From: Dillenia suffruticosa
Lineage: Eukaryota; Streptophyta; Magnoliopsida; Dilleniales; Dilleniaceae
Reading direction: 5' to 3'
Length of the DNA stretch: 64,000 nucleotides
Assembly: GCA_033439265.1 (NCBI GenBank)
Contig: JAVTVX010000008.1
Location: 186,001 to 250,000, forward strand
Under the pieces are notes generated by a model. The model worked only from the letters and a program-made list of their open reading frames with translations, was not told the origin of the DNA and made no database searches. A program made the position numbers and the translations under genes. How positions within the stretch are numbered: the stretch's first letter is position 1; the number at the start of each line of letters is the position of its first letter. This document shows, piece after piece, positions 11,552 to 22,800 of the stretch.

Positions 11552-12667
11552 TCAAATAGGCATGCTACTAACAAGCCGTGCACCAACACGATCGAGTCTC
11601 TTAACCAAGGCAGTAGCCTTTAAATTCCCATTTTTTAAGAAAGCCTCCATCATCTTAATCCCAATCTCCTTCCCCTTCTCCTCACAGTCAATGACCGCAA
11701 CAGCAGTCGGCCCAGCCCCGCTAATGGTACAACCAAAAGCACCTGCCTCAATTGCTGCCTTCTTCACACTCTCCATGCCAGGTATCAATGGCGCCCTCTT
11801 TGGCTCCACAATCTTATCCGAAGACAATGCCTTTCCCAAACCCTCCACATCCCCTTGCAATACAGACGCCACCAATGCACCCGCCTGACTACAATTCCAC
11901 ACATGATGACTCATCCCGATCTCCGCAGGCAATGTAGCCCTCATTTTCTTGGTCGGAGCCTCAAACTCCGGACTCGCTAACACGAAGAACAATTCCTTAT
12001 CATTGGGAAACTGCAGTCTCATTAGTTCCAAAGGTTCATAACTACGAATTAGGACAAATCCACCCATGATTGCAGGTGCAATGTTGTCAGCATGAAACCC
12101 AGAAACCTTGGCCTCGGATTCCAATCCAGCATTAACAAGATCATCAAACCCTAATTTTTTACCAAAAATTTCATTAACAGCAACGGCAGCTGCTGCAGCA
12201 GAGGCAGCACTAGATCCTAAACCACTGCCCAATGGCAAACCCTTATGGAGGGAAAGAGAGAGACCCACTGACCTAATTCCAAGCATTTTCATGGTGGAAA
12301 TGGCGGCGATTCCCGCGCAATTCCACAAGGGGTCTTTGCTGAGCTTCTTGGGGCCATGAATTTCGGAGATGGAGATTTGCCCCGGACGGACTTTGGGGTC
12401 GACGGTGATGGTGACGTAATCGCCCAAGCCGTCAACGGCGCAGCCGAGGAAGTCGAAGCCCGGGCCGAGATTCGCGACGGTCGCCGGCGCGAAGGACTTG
12501 ACGGAGGTAAAGACGGGTTCGGGTTCAGTGGTTAGGGTTCGGGAAGGCTGAGAAAGATTGCAGGTGAAAGTTTGAGATTTAGAGATTGCGAGTCGAGTAT
12601 GTACGTATAGGGCTGTTGAAGGAGAAATTGAAGTGGGTTTGAATGGAGACTGGCAGCAGATTGCCAT
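11552..12667 (-). CDS. HSK: Homoserine kinase, plastid (371 aa, intronless)
   Basis: Phosphorylates L-homoserine with ATP to O-phosphohomoserine, the branch-point precursor of threonine and methionine, in the plastid stroma. It belongs to the GHMP kinase family. The first 50 or so residues are Ser/Thr-rich and low in acidic residues, as expected of a chloroplast transit peptide. The mature part starts near SVKSFAPATVANLGPGFDFL. The GHMP ATP-binding glycine/serine motif LPLGSGLGSSAASA is at about 144-157, FHADNIAPAIMGG at about 191-203, and the C-terminal motif GCTISGAGPTA at about 312-322. Length and the lack of introns match plant HSK, for example Arabidopsis DMR1, whose mutants resist downy mildew. 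The start is the first ATG after a GA-rich leader. It converges on MSSP. Confidence 0.97.
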   Translation of the reverse strand: MAICCQSPFKPTSISPSTALYVHTRLAISKSQTFTCNLSQPSRTLTTEPEPVFTSVKSFAPATVANLGPGFDFLGCAVDGLGDYVTITVDPKVRPGQISISEIHGPKKLSKDPLWNCAGIAAISTMKMLGIRSVGLSLSLHKGLPLGSGLGSSAASAAAAAVAVNEIFGKKLGFDDLVNAGLESEAKVSGFHADNIAPAIMGGFVLIRSYEPLELMRLQFPNDKELFFVLASPEFEAPTKKMRATLPAEIGMSHHVWNCSQAGALVASVLQGDVEGLGKALSSDKIVEPKRAPLIPGMESVKKAAIEAGAFGCTISGAGPTAVAVIDCEEKGKEIGIKMMEAFLKNGNLKATALVKRLDRVGARLVSSMPI

Positions 12668-12669
12668 CT

Positions 12670-12670
<1 letters not shown>

Positions 12671-12703
<33 letters not shown>
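12671..12703. repeat. (GA)n microsatellite in homoserine kinase leader
   Basis: About 16 AG/GA units lie immediately upstream of the homoserine kinase start codon. On the coding strand this is a CT repeat ending a few bases before the ATG, so it is almost certainly in the 5' untranslated region. Confidence 0.9.
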
Positions 12704-12707
<4 letters not shown>

Positions 12708-12749
12708 AGACTGAAATTCTGAAAAGTTTAGGGAGGAGGAAAGGGCGGG

Positions 12750-14320
12750 GGGAGTAAAGAAGACTAAAAACCTCTGCGGGCCTCGTCCAACATAATCAAA
12801 TATTTGTCGTCCTACGTTGTTTCTTGCGGTCTCAGTGCGTGTCCTTTTGCTTAGACGAGAGAGGGTTTCTTGGTGGTAATTTGGTGTCAGAATCATACTT
12901 TTTTTTTTTTTTTTTTTTTTATCTTCACCGACCAATACTCAGAGTTTCGCCTCTTACTTTAATAATCCATTTCTTTTTTTTTTTGAATTTTGCTGCAAAT
13001 TGGTGGTTAAAAATATGTATTTATTTAATAATACCTTGTGCTTGTTTTCAATTCTTATCCAACTACAAAACAAAAACAAAAATAACAGTAAATATATTAG
13101 ATTGTTTATCCTTTATCAATTAACAACTAAATAAATAAATAAATAAATAAATAATTGATTCTATAATCATAAATTTATGAGTTTATACTTAATTAAAACA
13201 AGTCATTTATTAAAATTCGGTTTGACTATTACGACTTCTTAACAATTTAATGGGATTACGGCAGCAGAATGAAATTGGCTGCCTCTATTTCCTTGTTAAC
13301 AAAACCAAAGAGTAAAACAACGTTTCACTGATCCCCAATGAGAAGGACATCATCACCTCATATTAAGAATCATTTTTTACTTCAATTCCCATGATTTCAA
13401 AAGATTCCAATCAATCTCCCTGCAAGAAAGTTTGAAGAGGGTTCGATTCCCCCAACAGGCATGCGATCAATCTCCCTGCAAGGATGTTGATTTAACCGAC
13501 TGTTCCTCAACAAACCAAAATGTAGAATCCGATTTGACTTTCATCATCAACTCCCTCAAATCTCCTGTTCAAAGTATGACATTTTAAAGGTGATCTATTC
13601 TTCCCATCATATGATCCTACGGCTGTTACAAAGACAGAGCCGCTTGTTTGACATTTATAATAAAGTCAACCAAGTCATACTTCGACACGTGTCGGTCTAT
13701 GTTCTTGGAAACCTGCGACAGCCGATAAAAAGACAACAGAAAATGATTAAAAGCCAAAGAGAGAGAAGAAAAAAAAAAAAAAAAAAAAAGAAACCCCTCA
13801 AATTTTCAAAGCCCCAGTTGATGTTTTGTAGATTGAAATTCGAAAAAAAAAAAGACTTCTGGCGGATTTGGGGTTTGTAGGGTTTCGTTTTGGTGTGCAT
13901 TGAACCCTTCTTTTATCATGGATTTGAACAAATGGATATATTTGGTCATGTTTGATCATGGATGTGGAAGACGGTGGGCTGATTTGAGTTGGAAGTGGGG
14001 AGTTACTATAAGTTGAATTGTCCATTGAAAAAATTCTACCTTTAATAGTTATGGCTGGGTGGTAATTAGTTTCGGAAATTGTTTACTAGGTTTTTGAGGA
14101 GAAAAAAGTATGATATGATGACAAAGTTGCAGACTAAAAAAAAATAGGGAAACCTTTTGATTTTTATTTCTGATAAGGGAGCATTTCTTCAGAAGCAAAA
14201 ATTGGATCCTATTTTGGCTTGTTAGAGGGAGTTGATCTTTCTTCGGAAAGAGAGATGACAGCAAGAGCTGATCATGTGCCATCATTAAACATTGTCCTAG
14301 GCAGTTAATGCAAAAGACAA
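12750..14320. other. AT-rich spacer with homopolymers
   Basis: No gene recognised. Contains long T runs (12900-12920, 12973-12984), an AAAT repeat at about 13130-13153, an A run at 13770-13788 and the small duplicated motif described at 13410-13482. Reading frames across the A and T runs are low-complexity artefacts. Confidence 0.6.
13410..13482. repeat. 17-bp direct repeat around a tRNA T-arm-like 39-mer
   Basis: An exact 17-bp repeat, ATCAATCTCCCTGCAAG, occurs at 13410-13426 and 13466-13482. The 39 bases between contain GAGGGTTCGATTCCCCC, which resembles a tRNA T-arm or Pol III B-box. This layout fits a tiny retroposed tRNA or SINE fragment with its target duplication, but a simple 56-bp tandem duplication would look the same. 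Confidence 0.45.
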
Positions 14321-14329
14321 AGATTATTT

Positions 14330-15724
14330 AGAGACTTTGGAGTTTACAATTGGAAAAACTCCAGGAGATCTCTCAAGAGTGCGGCTTTGTGAAACTACTG
14401 CTTAATTGGTTCCTCCTCCTAAATTGGTGAGTGCATATGCCACACCTAAAGGGGCGCCATTGTTTCTGGTCCTTTGGTTTCATATTTCTGCATTTGCAAC
14501 TAATTTTTTTGGGTATTCATCCAATCTGAGTACGTATCGGATGCTAGTAATTTCCACTCTGGAAGCTGTTAGGAAATTGGACGGAAAACCTTACATGGAG
14601 GATGAATACATCTCAATAGACAATCTTCTTGTGCATTTGGGTACCACTATGCAAGTACGTTCTCCTGCAGCTTTTTATGGGGTTTGTTGCTTTAATTTCA
14701 CGATGTAGATTTTCTTGGCACAATGTTAGTTTGAATTAGATCAACTTATTTATTTCAAACAACTTGATAATTACGCTTTTCCAGGATATGTTACTAACAA
14801 TCCTTATTCATGTTTTTTGGGTGTCTGATGGCCGGGTGGTTCTGATGCAGCTTCATTCATCAGAAGCAACATTCTCAGCTTTATAACTGAGAACTCCCAA
14901 TTTCCTACTTGTGTGGAGAATGCTATACATACTGCTTTTCTAGAAGCTGATCAAGCTTTTGCAAATACCACTTCTAAGAAAGTCGCAACATTCATTATCT
15001 CCTCTATTTATGCCATATCAGGTATTGCAGTTCAGTTCAGTTGAGATATACTTCTTTTGCCACATAGTGCTAATGAGAATCTACCAGTACATATGGCCTG
15101 TGAGATCAAATAATAATATACTTAATAAAATGAATTTACTCAGAACTCAAAGAACATTGGCAAGATTGGCATGTGGTTGGTTAGTTGAATGTCCGTTGAT
15201 GTGTTGGTATATACAATTGGTTACTTGATATCTGGTCTCCTTTCAGGTCTATGTTTGTTGCTAACGCTGGGGATTGCTGGGCTGTGCTGGGAAGAAGAGG
15301 TAGAGCAATTGAACCGTCCAAGGATCACAAACCAAGTTGTCCCTCTGAAAGGTTAAGGATCGAGAAAGTTGGAGGTGCAGTTTATGATGGACACCTTAAT
15401 GGTCAACTTTCTGTGGCATGAACCATTGGAGACTGGCAACTGAAATGCTCCAAAGGCTCATCCTGTCCCTTGATTGCAGAACCAGAGCTGCAGGAGATTG
15501 TCCTGACCTTGGAAGATGAATTCCTCATATTGGGGTGTGCTGGGCTGTGGGATGTGATGAGCAGCTAGTGTGCAGTTCCCATTGCAAGAAAGGAGCTGAT
15601 GCTTCATTATGATTCTGAGAGATGCCCAAGAGAGTTGGTTAGGGAGGCATTCAAATGCGACACTAGTGATAACGTGATGGTGGCGGTAGTTTGTCTCTCT
15701 CAGGACCCCACACCCTCAAGTTGA
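14330..15724 (+). pseudogene. PP2C protein phosphatase pseudogene
   Basis: Three exon-like blocks resemble plant PP2C Ser/Thr phosphatases of the PP2C22/47 kind: about 14560-14680 (KPYMEDEYISIDNLLVHLG, AAFYG), about 14850-14990 (GGSDAASFIRSNILSFITE, then AFLEADQAFANTT) and about 15246-15724 ([63 protein letters not shown]). Working enzymes use two metal ions held by the DGHGG and GxxDG-type aspartates. Here a base is missing in the DGHGG His codon. SVARALGDW has a stop where Arg stood (CGA to TGA), SSQCAV has a stop in place of Gln (CAG to TAG), and the metal-binding GCDG has become GCAG. Introns with splice-like edges remain, so this is a decayed duplicate and not a processed copy. Confidence 0.85.
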
Positions 15725-15740
15725 GATCCCAAAATCCAAA

Positions 15741-15776
15741 TCGGGGCCCCCGGGGGGGAGGGGGGAGGGGGGAGTA
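15741..15776 (+). other. G-rich tract with G-quadruplex potential
   Basis: GGGGCCCCC is followed by G7-A-G6-A-G6-A (15752-15773). The three long G runs can supply four or more G triplets, so the strand could form a quadruplex. It lies just past the PP2C pseudogene. Confidence 0.6.
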
Positions 15777-15779
15777 TAT

Positions 15780-16848
15780 CAACCGAAGGCCTTAAATCTT
15801 CTGCAGCAGATACTGCACATTGGTTTATGGACATATGCTTCAACAACCTTGCATGAGAACATGCAGAGCTAAGGAGAGATAACCACCTTGTCCGATAATG
15901 AATGTAACCACCTTGTCCAGTACTAAATGTTGGATTTCTACAGTTTGTATTATAGTATATGTTTCTTTATTGGTTGGTATTCACCGTAAAAGACTATTTT
16001 CTTCCAAGAGTAGGATGTAACTTGCAAAATTTCAGAGATCTGAAAAAGGACTAAACGACAATTGGAGCAAACATAGGGCTCAAGGTACCATAACAAAGGC
16101 AAATAAACTAACTTGTCATTTTCTGCACTGTCGGGCAAACCATCAAGAGAAATAGAGATGTGCAATTTTCATTCACAATAACAATCAAACAATGGATTTT
16201 GTGAACTCATTCCGATGTTTCTTGAAACAAGTATCGTGTGAAACTATAACCATTAGATTTTAGAAAAAATCACTACACTGATGTAACATAATGTATGGTA
16301 CAACTTTTTGTATGCCAAAGCATAAAATCTCCCCAAAACCAAAACCAGAAAGTGATAATACTGCTGAAATCGCGGTCATCTCCTGCATAAATCAAATCAA
16401 CCTTCATAATTTCTCAGCCACTGACCAAACATAGAAACCCCGGGGGGGGGGGGGTTTGTTTACTTTTGGCTCTGTTACCAATAAAAATAAATAAAAATAA
16501 AAACAAAAATCATATCAGCTACATAATCCTGCAAGATGAGTAAGTTGGTAAGCCTTGGCAAGATACATGGACTTCAACAAACACGGCCTGCTGAGAGTTG
16601 GCCAGTTACATGACAAGCAATGCTTATTGTTGAAGGCTTGGCTGGAAAAATATAGGGAGCTCAGATGGCATTCCGTATCCTGTAACATCCATTGACAAGC
16701 CAAAGGGGAAAATATACATTAGAATACTGTCCAAGAGTTATTCAACTTCAGCAAAAGAAATGCATAAAAACTTACTTCTGGCAAGACTAGAATAGAAAAG
16801 GTTAAAGTTAGGAGAAGATCACGGACCTGAACTGTCATCATGACTTTT
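15780..16848. other. Spacer and likely GnTI 3' region
   Basis: No coding region recognised. The right-hand part probably holds the 3' untranslated region of the minus-strand GnTI gene. A run of eleven G at about 16442-16453 and an AAATA repeat near 16482-16500 are present. Confidence 0.55.
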
Positions 16849-19800
16849 CTACTCAATCCCAAGCTGCGAAAGGGAATCAGGGCCAACAAGGAAAATACGT
16901 CTTGACATCTGATATCGAAAAACTACTACTCCCTTATAAGCTGTCCTGGGTATACCATCCTGAAAAGCATGGAATGACATCAAGTAAAACAACTAACTCT
17001 CTTTCTTCTGGAAAGGAACATGCATTACTAGAGATATCAGACACATCTAGCACAGCACAAAGTGGCATACTAATTTACAGCAAGGTTTTAAAAGAAGAAA
17101 CAAGAATACCTTCCATTCCTCAAAGATGCCAAACACCCGTGCTATGTGTCCAAAATCATCCTGATCACCGTACCGGATACGCACATCACCATCTATGTTA
17201 TTCACTTTCAGAACAAGATCTGATCCATGGATGGGTTTTGCATTCCTCACTATGTCGGCAAAATATTTCACATACTTCTCCTGATAAATAAAATTAAACA
17301 AGTAAATTAATCAAGCGTTTTAAACCGATGCTGGAGTACCCCATTAGTGCTATATAAGGTTCTTACTTCCTTCAGGTAGCTCAGATCCATTGATTTCCAA
17401 TCAACCTATTGGCAAGAGCAAGTTTTGAGAAATCAGTTAGCATCCAAATTTTCTCTCTTCCTAATGCTTCAGCCCCTCGAACCAACATCAAAGAAAAAAG
17501 TAGAGAACGACTACATCAACCAACCTGAACATCATTCAGTCTGATAGGCTCTAGATACTGTTTAAAGAACTGCCCTAAACTAGATCCCTGCAAAAAGATT
17601 ATTTCATACAATCAAGGATTCTGAGGAGCTAAACTGTGTTTGAATGAGCATTAAGGATGCAAATACTGTTAATCTTTAAATAAAGATTCTGAATTCTTCC
17701 CCCTGTCAGAGAAAGATATTCTTTAGCTGTCAGAGAAAGATATTCTTTAGCTGTGAGAGAAAAGTATCTGCATTTTCTGTTTATGAAGTAAGAGGAGAGT
17801 CAAGTTACTTCAATTTGTTTGGGCATGATTCGAGTACCATTGGAAGCCTAGATGTCAGAACTTGATTGGACCTTGTACTCAAGCACAATAGATAAAAATA
17901 AAGCGGCACTCGTGTGGGTTAGGAGAGGCTGGCAACCCCCATTGATAATGTTGTCATGAAGCAAGGGCTCTTTAAATCCAAGCTAAATTCTTTTGCTACT
18001 AATACATTGATTATCATTACTCATATTTACTGCAATTTCCGCCTAAACCATCTGCCATGCTTGATTCTACAGCTTTAACAACAGTAATGAAAACAGCAGA
18101 TACTTCTAGAACAACAATGTATGCTTGATTCTACCGTTTATGGACCTTCCTAGCCCTTGATATACCTGGTTAAAAGGCCTCCACGAACGATCATTCCAGG
18201 GCACAAATGGCAATCCAACAAATGGGAGATAAACCCAAATTTGGCATACATCTTGCAAGTATGCATAGTTGACTAACCTAGTACCGGAACATGTTTTGTC
18301 ATTGAAAAGGAAAATTAAGTACATGTAGCATATAAAAACACTCCACTATGTTGCTTGGGAGTTTGACCTTCAAAAATCCAGTTACCAGATTTTCAGGAAG
18401 GTAGGAGCCGACTAATTGTCCCCAAGAGGCTGGGTTACAGAATGAAGTCAAAATCTTTAAAGGCTCTGGATGTGGCACACAGTATTTGGAAGTGCATACT
18501 AACTGGATAGATATTATACTGCATATTTTCTCACAGAAACAACAAACCTAAGTAATTAGGTTTCACTCATATATTTCCTATGGAAAGTCATAAGAAACTA
18601 TGAAGAAAAGGTTGCTCCAAAGAACATAGGCAAGACACAAGCAACCATACAATTTGGCTAAGTATTAAGTTTCACTCATATATTTCCTATGGAAAGTGAT
18701 AAGAAATTATGAAGAAAAGGTTGCTCCAAAGAACATAGGCAAGACACAAGCAACCATACAATTTTAACTAACTATGTTTCATCACTCATATATTTCCTAT
18801 GGAAAGTCATAAGAAACTATGAAGAAAAGGTTGCTCCCAAGAACATAGGCAAGACAGAAGCAACCATACCATTTGGCTAAGCTTCATCCAAGGACAAAAT
18901 GCCATACGTTTAAGAGAGAGAGAGAGAGACTCGACATGGATAAAACACCATACTTCATGAAAAATTCCAAAACCAGTTGATGCATAATTTTTTATCCCAT
19001 AAAACAAAACATTATTCACAAGATATGATCACATAGTAAGGTAATATGGGCAAGGAATCAATGTGTGCCAAAAGGGTGATTAGCACTTGAATAGACATAC
19101 ATACATGTTCCCCAAAGTTGTATGTTCTGCATACTTCAGGACGAACAAAATGTCGATTCTTATGGTTCTCCTTCAACCGCAACCAGTCATCCCAATAAGT
19201 GGGTTTTGTCAAGGAGATGCAATACGACGCTCATTCACATGAGAATGACAATTCAGAATAGAATATCACCGACAAAAAGGATATGCCTTTGGCCACTTTG
19301 GTGATAGCTCATCCCATGTTGATTTAGTCAGCATCCACCCAAGTCCAGGAAAGAAATCTGACCTGTAAAGTGTATCTGCAGACAACATGAACTTCAAAGT
19401 CAAATAATCATGTAGATTCTTGTGGAAACTGAGGTCCTGTTTGGGAAGTGTCTCTTCCTCTTCCTCTTCCACTTGCTCTTCTCAATGACATTTGTCCAAT
19501 GTCACTCAGAGAATTTCTGAACGAGGACAATATTTGTGCATGAAAAAGTAGAATTCTTCAAAAAATTGTAAAATTTCACCATGAATGAGTCAAAAGTGGT
19601 TAGTACACCAATTACTTTTACCATTAAAAGCAACCACCAAGACAAGAGGTTGCATTTGAATAACACTTAAATATAAAATCTTCTGGTTTCAGAGTCAAAT
19701 GATGGCACTTTTCATTATACACCCTTCCAGAGACCAGTACCATAGATTTATTGCAGATTGTAGGAAAGTAAACTGGAAATAGGTTGAAACATCCAATACA

Positions 19801-22800
19801 TGTGCCGTGTCTCATGTGCATTTAGAATAATGAAACACCTGATTGCCTACTTTTCCATTGCTTCGTTGCCAAGGACATGTCAAATTGGTGACTTCCTGTA
19901 TAAAGTGTGCAATGGTTTTATCCAAATTCTTCTCATGAATTTAAGGGGACTCAAGAATAAGAAACAGGAGAGATTAAAATTAAGAATATGTGCTCAATTT
20001 GCAGTATATGCCTTATTTGGTTGGACCAGCATCTTAGGAATTTGAAGGGACAATTTTAACCCTTTAATGTGTGATTTGCTTACTTTGCTTGCTTAGTTTT
20101 GCTTATCTTGCTCCTTCTATGTGGCCATTTTGTTTTATCTGGAGATCAGTTGAGAATGCCTATACTCTTCCCTCCTAATCTTCTTAGCCCCATTTTCCAG
20201 TAAACTACATTATTTTATACCAAGAAAAAAATAAATTACTCAAATTATTGCTAATGGGCATGGAACAACTTGGCACATGTGCATGCATGCTTGTTTAATA
20301 GGGAGCAGGGAGTGCAAAAAGCCTTTTTCTACATTTCTACTGCAACCGTATGCTTCACATAAAGATATGCATCAGAAAACATGCATAGCTTAGACGTAAC
20401 CTAAGTTGATACGTTACAACACAATGCAAGTATGAATGAAAAACCTAAACGAGAGCCCAAAGATGGCACCACGAGCAACATCTCTGCATAACATATATTA
20501 AAGTGCATTCTAAAGTCAACCAGCAAAGTATTCTTGAGTGCAATAAGTAAGATAGTTTCTACCTTTAAATGGCCATGAATGCAAAATGCAAATCTTTGAA
20601 TGCCAAATTGCAGTATTTGTTAGTCATTTCAAAGGAAATGGCTGGATGTTCAACATACTGCAGGACAAAAATATATTCAAAAGAAGTTGAAAGGAACTTA
20701 CATGGGTCATGCACAAATTGCTTCTGCCCATTGTCATTCCACGAGGAAACAGCCATAATAGACCTGTCAGAGAGCAATCCGAGGTAGAAAAGAACAAACA
20801 GATTTTAAAATTTTGATTTAGAACTATAAACAGGAAAAAGGTTTAGATTTGATCACGGAATGTACTTATCAGTATCCATAAGAGCAGCTGCAGCCTCAAA
20901 GTAATCAAAAAAATCAGGGGCAATCTCCATATCATCTGGACAAAAGGCACTCCTTTTTATTAGCATAGAAACTCGTCCACAAATTAACGGAGTCTTAAAT
21001 TTTACAAAACTAAAACTATAGATCAACAATGATTGCACCTTCAAGAATGATTACCCGACTGAAATTATTCTTGTAAAATAACTCATCCAATGCCCATTTG
21101 TAATGACCTAGAAAAAGAAAAAGAAATAAATCTCAATGACAGTAATTCAGAGAAGCATCAGAAGAAGAGAAGAAGTTAGGAATGCTTACGAGCAATCTTG
21201 TAGTATGCAATCAGCTCTCCTGGCCTTTCAGTCTGCACAGGTTTAAAATCCAAGTACTGCCAGGAGTTGAGGACAGCATTTGAAAAAATCAGGATTGGAA
21301 TTAAACCACACAACATAAAATGTATGCTTAAAAAAAAAAAAAAAAAAAAAAATCCTCATAGAATTGATCCCAAAATCATTATCTAACTTCTAAAAGAATC
21401 TTAAAGCCAAACATTTACACTACTACACCGCTTGAACTAGATACATTCATGCAACTATTGCAAGAACTGCGTAAGAATCAACAGAAAGAGACCCTCTAGA
21501 AGGATAATGCAAATGGAAAGGATGTAAGCTAAGAAGAGAACCTGCATATATGTCAGTTTGTCGTAACTCAGAGCCTTGCTTCTAACATTTGGATCAGATC
21601 CATCCTAAAGAAGAAGTAACAAAATTAGCTTTTTCTTTATTAACCCAAGCCTGCATTGAGACAAAAATCTTGAGAACAGACATACCTGAGATACAAAAAG
21701 TGGAAACTTGGAAGCAACAGAGCTATGGTATCTGAACAAGTAAGAGCTCAATAAGAATGTTATGCATAAGATATGTAAAATGTTAAATTGAAAAAACATG
21801 AAAGCATTATATGCAGTGTGAGTCTTATAAAAATACGTTAGGATAGATTCGATAGTCCTCTGCAAGTAGTCAGCCCGATTACATGCCATGACCACAACAG
21901 CAGCCACTGGTGCCTAGGAGATTCACAAGCAAGGTAAAAATAAATAAAATAAAAAATCAGAAGAGACAAGCTTCATAACTAAAAATAAATTGTTACAATC
22001 TCAGCAAAATAGAAGCATCTAAACCTTTGCCACACTCAGCAGTCTTTGTAACTCCTTCCCTGCAAGACAACACAATATTATTTAAAAGATATAAATGTAA
22101 ACTAAAATGCACACTGAGATGCACTAAAATAGAACATGAGGGGGTTGAAAACCAGAAAAATTACAAAATAGAAAGGTGACAAAAACCAGCTAACGGTTCT
22201 TGGATGCACTTTTGAAAACTGCTTATTGACTTTTTGTGAATATTGTTAACTTTCTGGCCAAAAGAGTTTTGAGCTAATAACAATTATAAATAAGAAAATC
22301 TTAGTTGGTATCAAGAACTTGCATTTCATGTAAAATTTTTTTGCTTTAGCTGGTAATTCCAATCTTGGAATTAGACGGAATAGGTCATAAACACTTTTAG
22401 AAGGGGAAAAAGACGGCTCAAATTTTGAATTTTTCCTTTTACTTTTTAAAAAAGTGACACTTAGAAGTTAACAAATAAATGAATGAATAAAAACTAGTTC
22501 ATTCTGTCCATTTCAGTATCACGTAGTGATAGTTCCCATTCAATGACAACGCAAGGTAGCCTAAAAGCAACTTACATGGCTCGAAGTTCAAAATTAGAGA
22601 GGACAGAACGTAGTTTATTATCATGAACAAGCAGGTTCACAGTTACGAGTAAAAGGAAATAATTTAAATAGCCTTCAAAAATCAACAATGCCAGGTCTTC
22701 TGGTTCAAGATATTTTACAACTTCACTAACTTACACATTTCTTCCTAAATGAACAATTAAAATAAGTACCATGAATGTTAGAAAAGGGAAGTGCTTCTGA

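Noticed and set aside
13430-13465. Possible tRNA gene
   Set aside because: Only a T-arm-like piece is present; no acceptor partner, D-arm or anticodon arm can be placed upstream.
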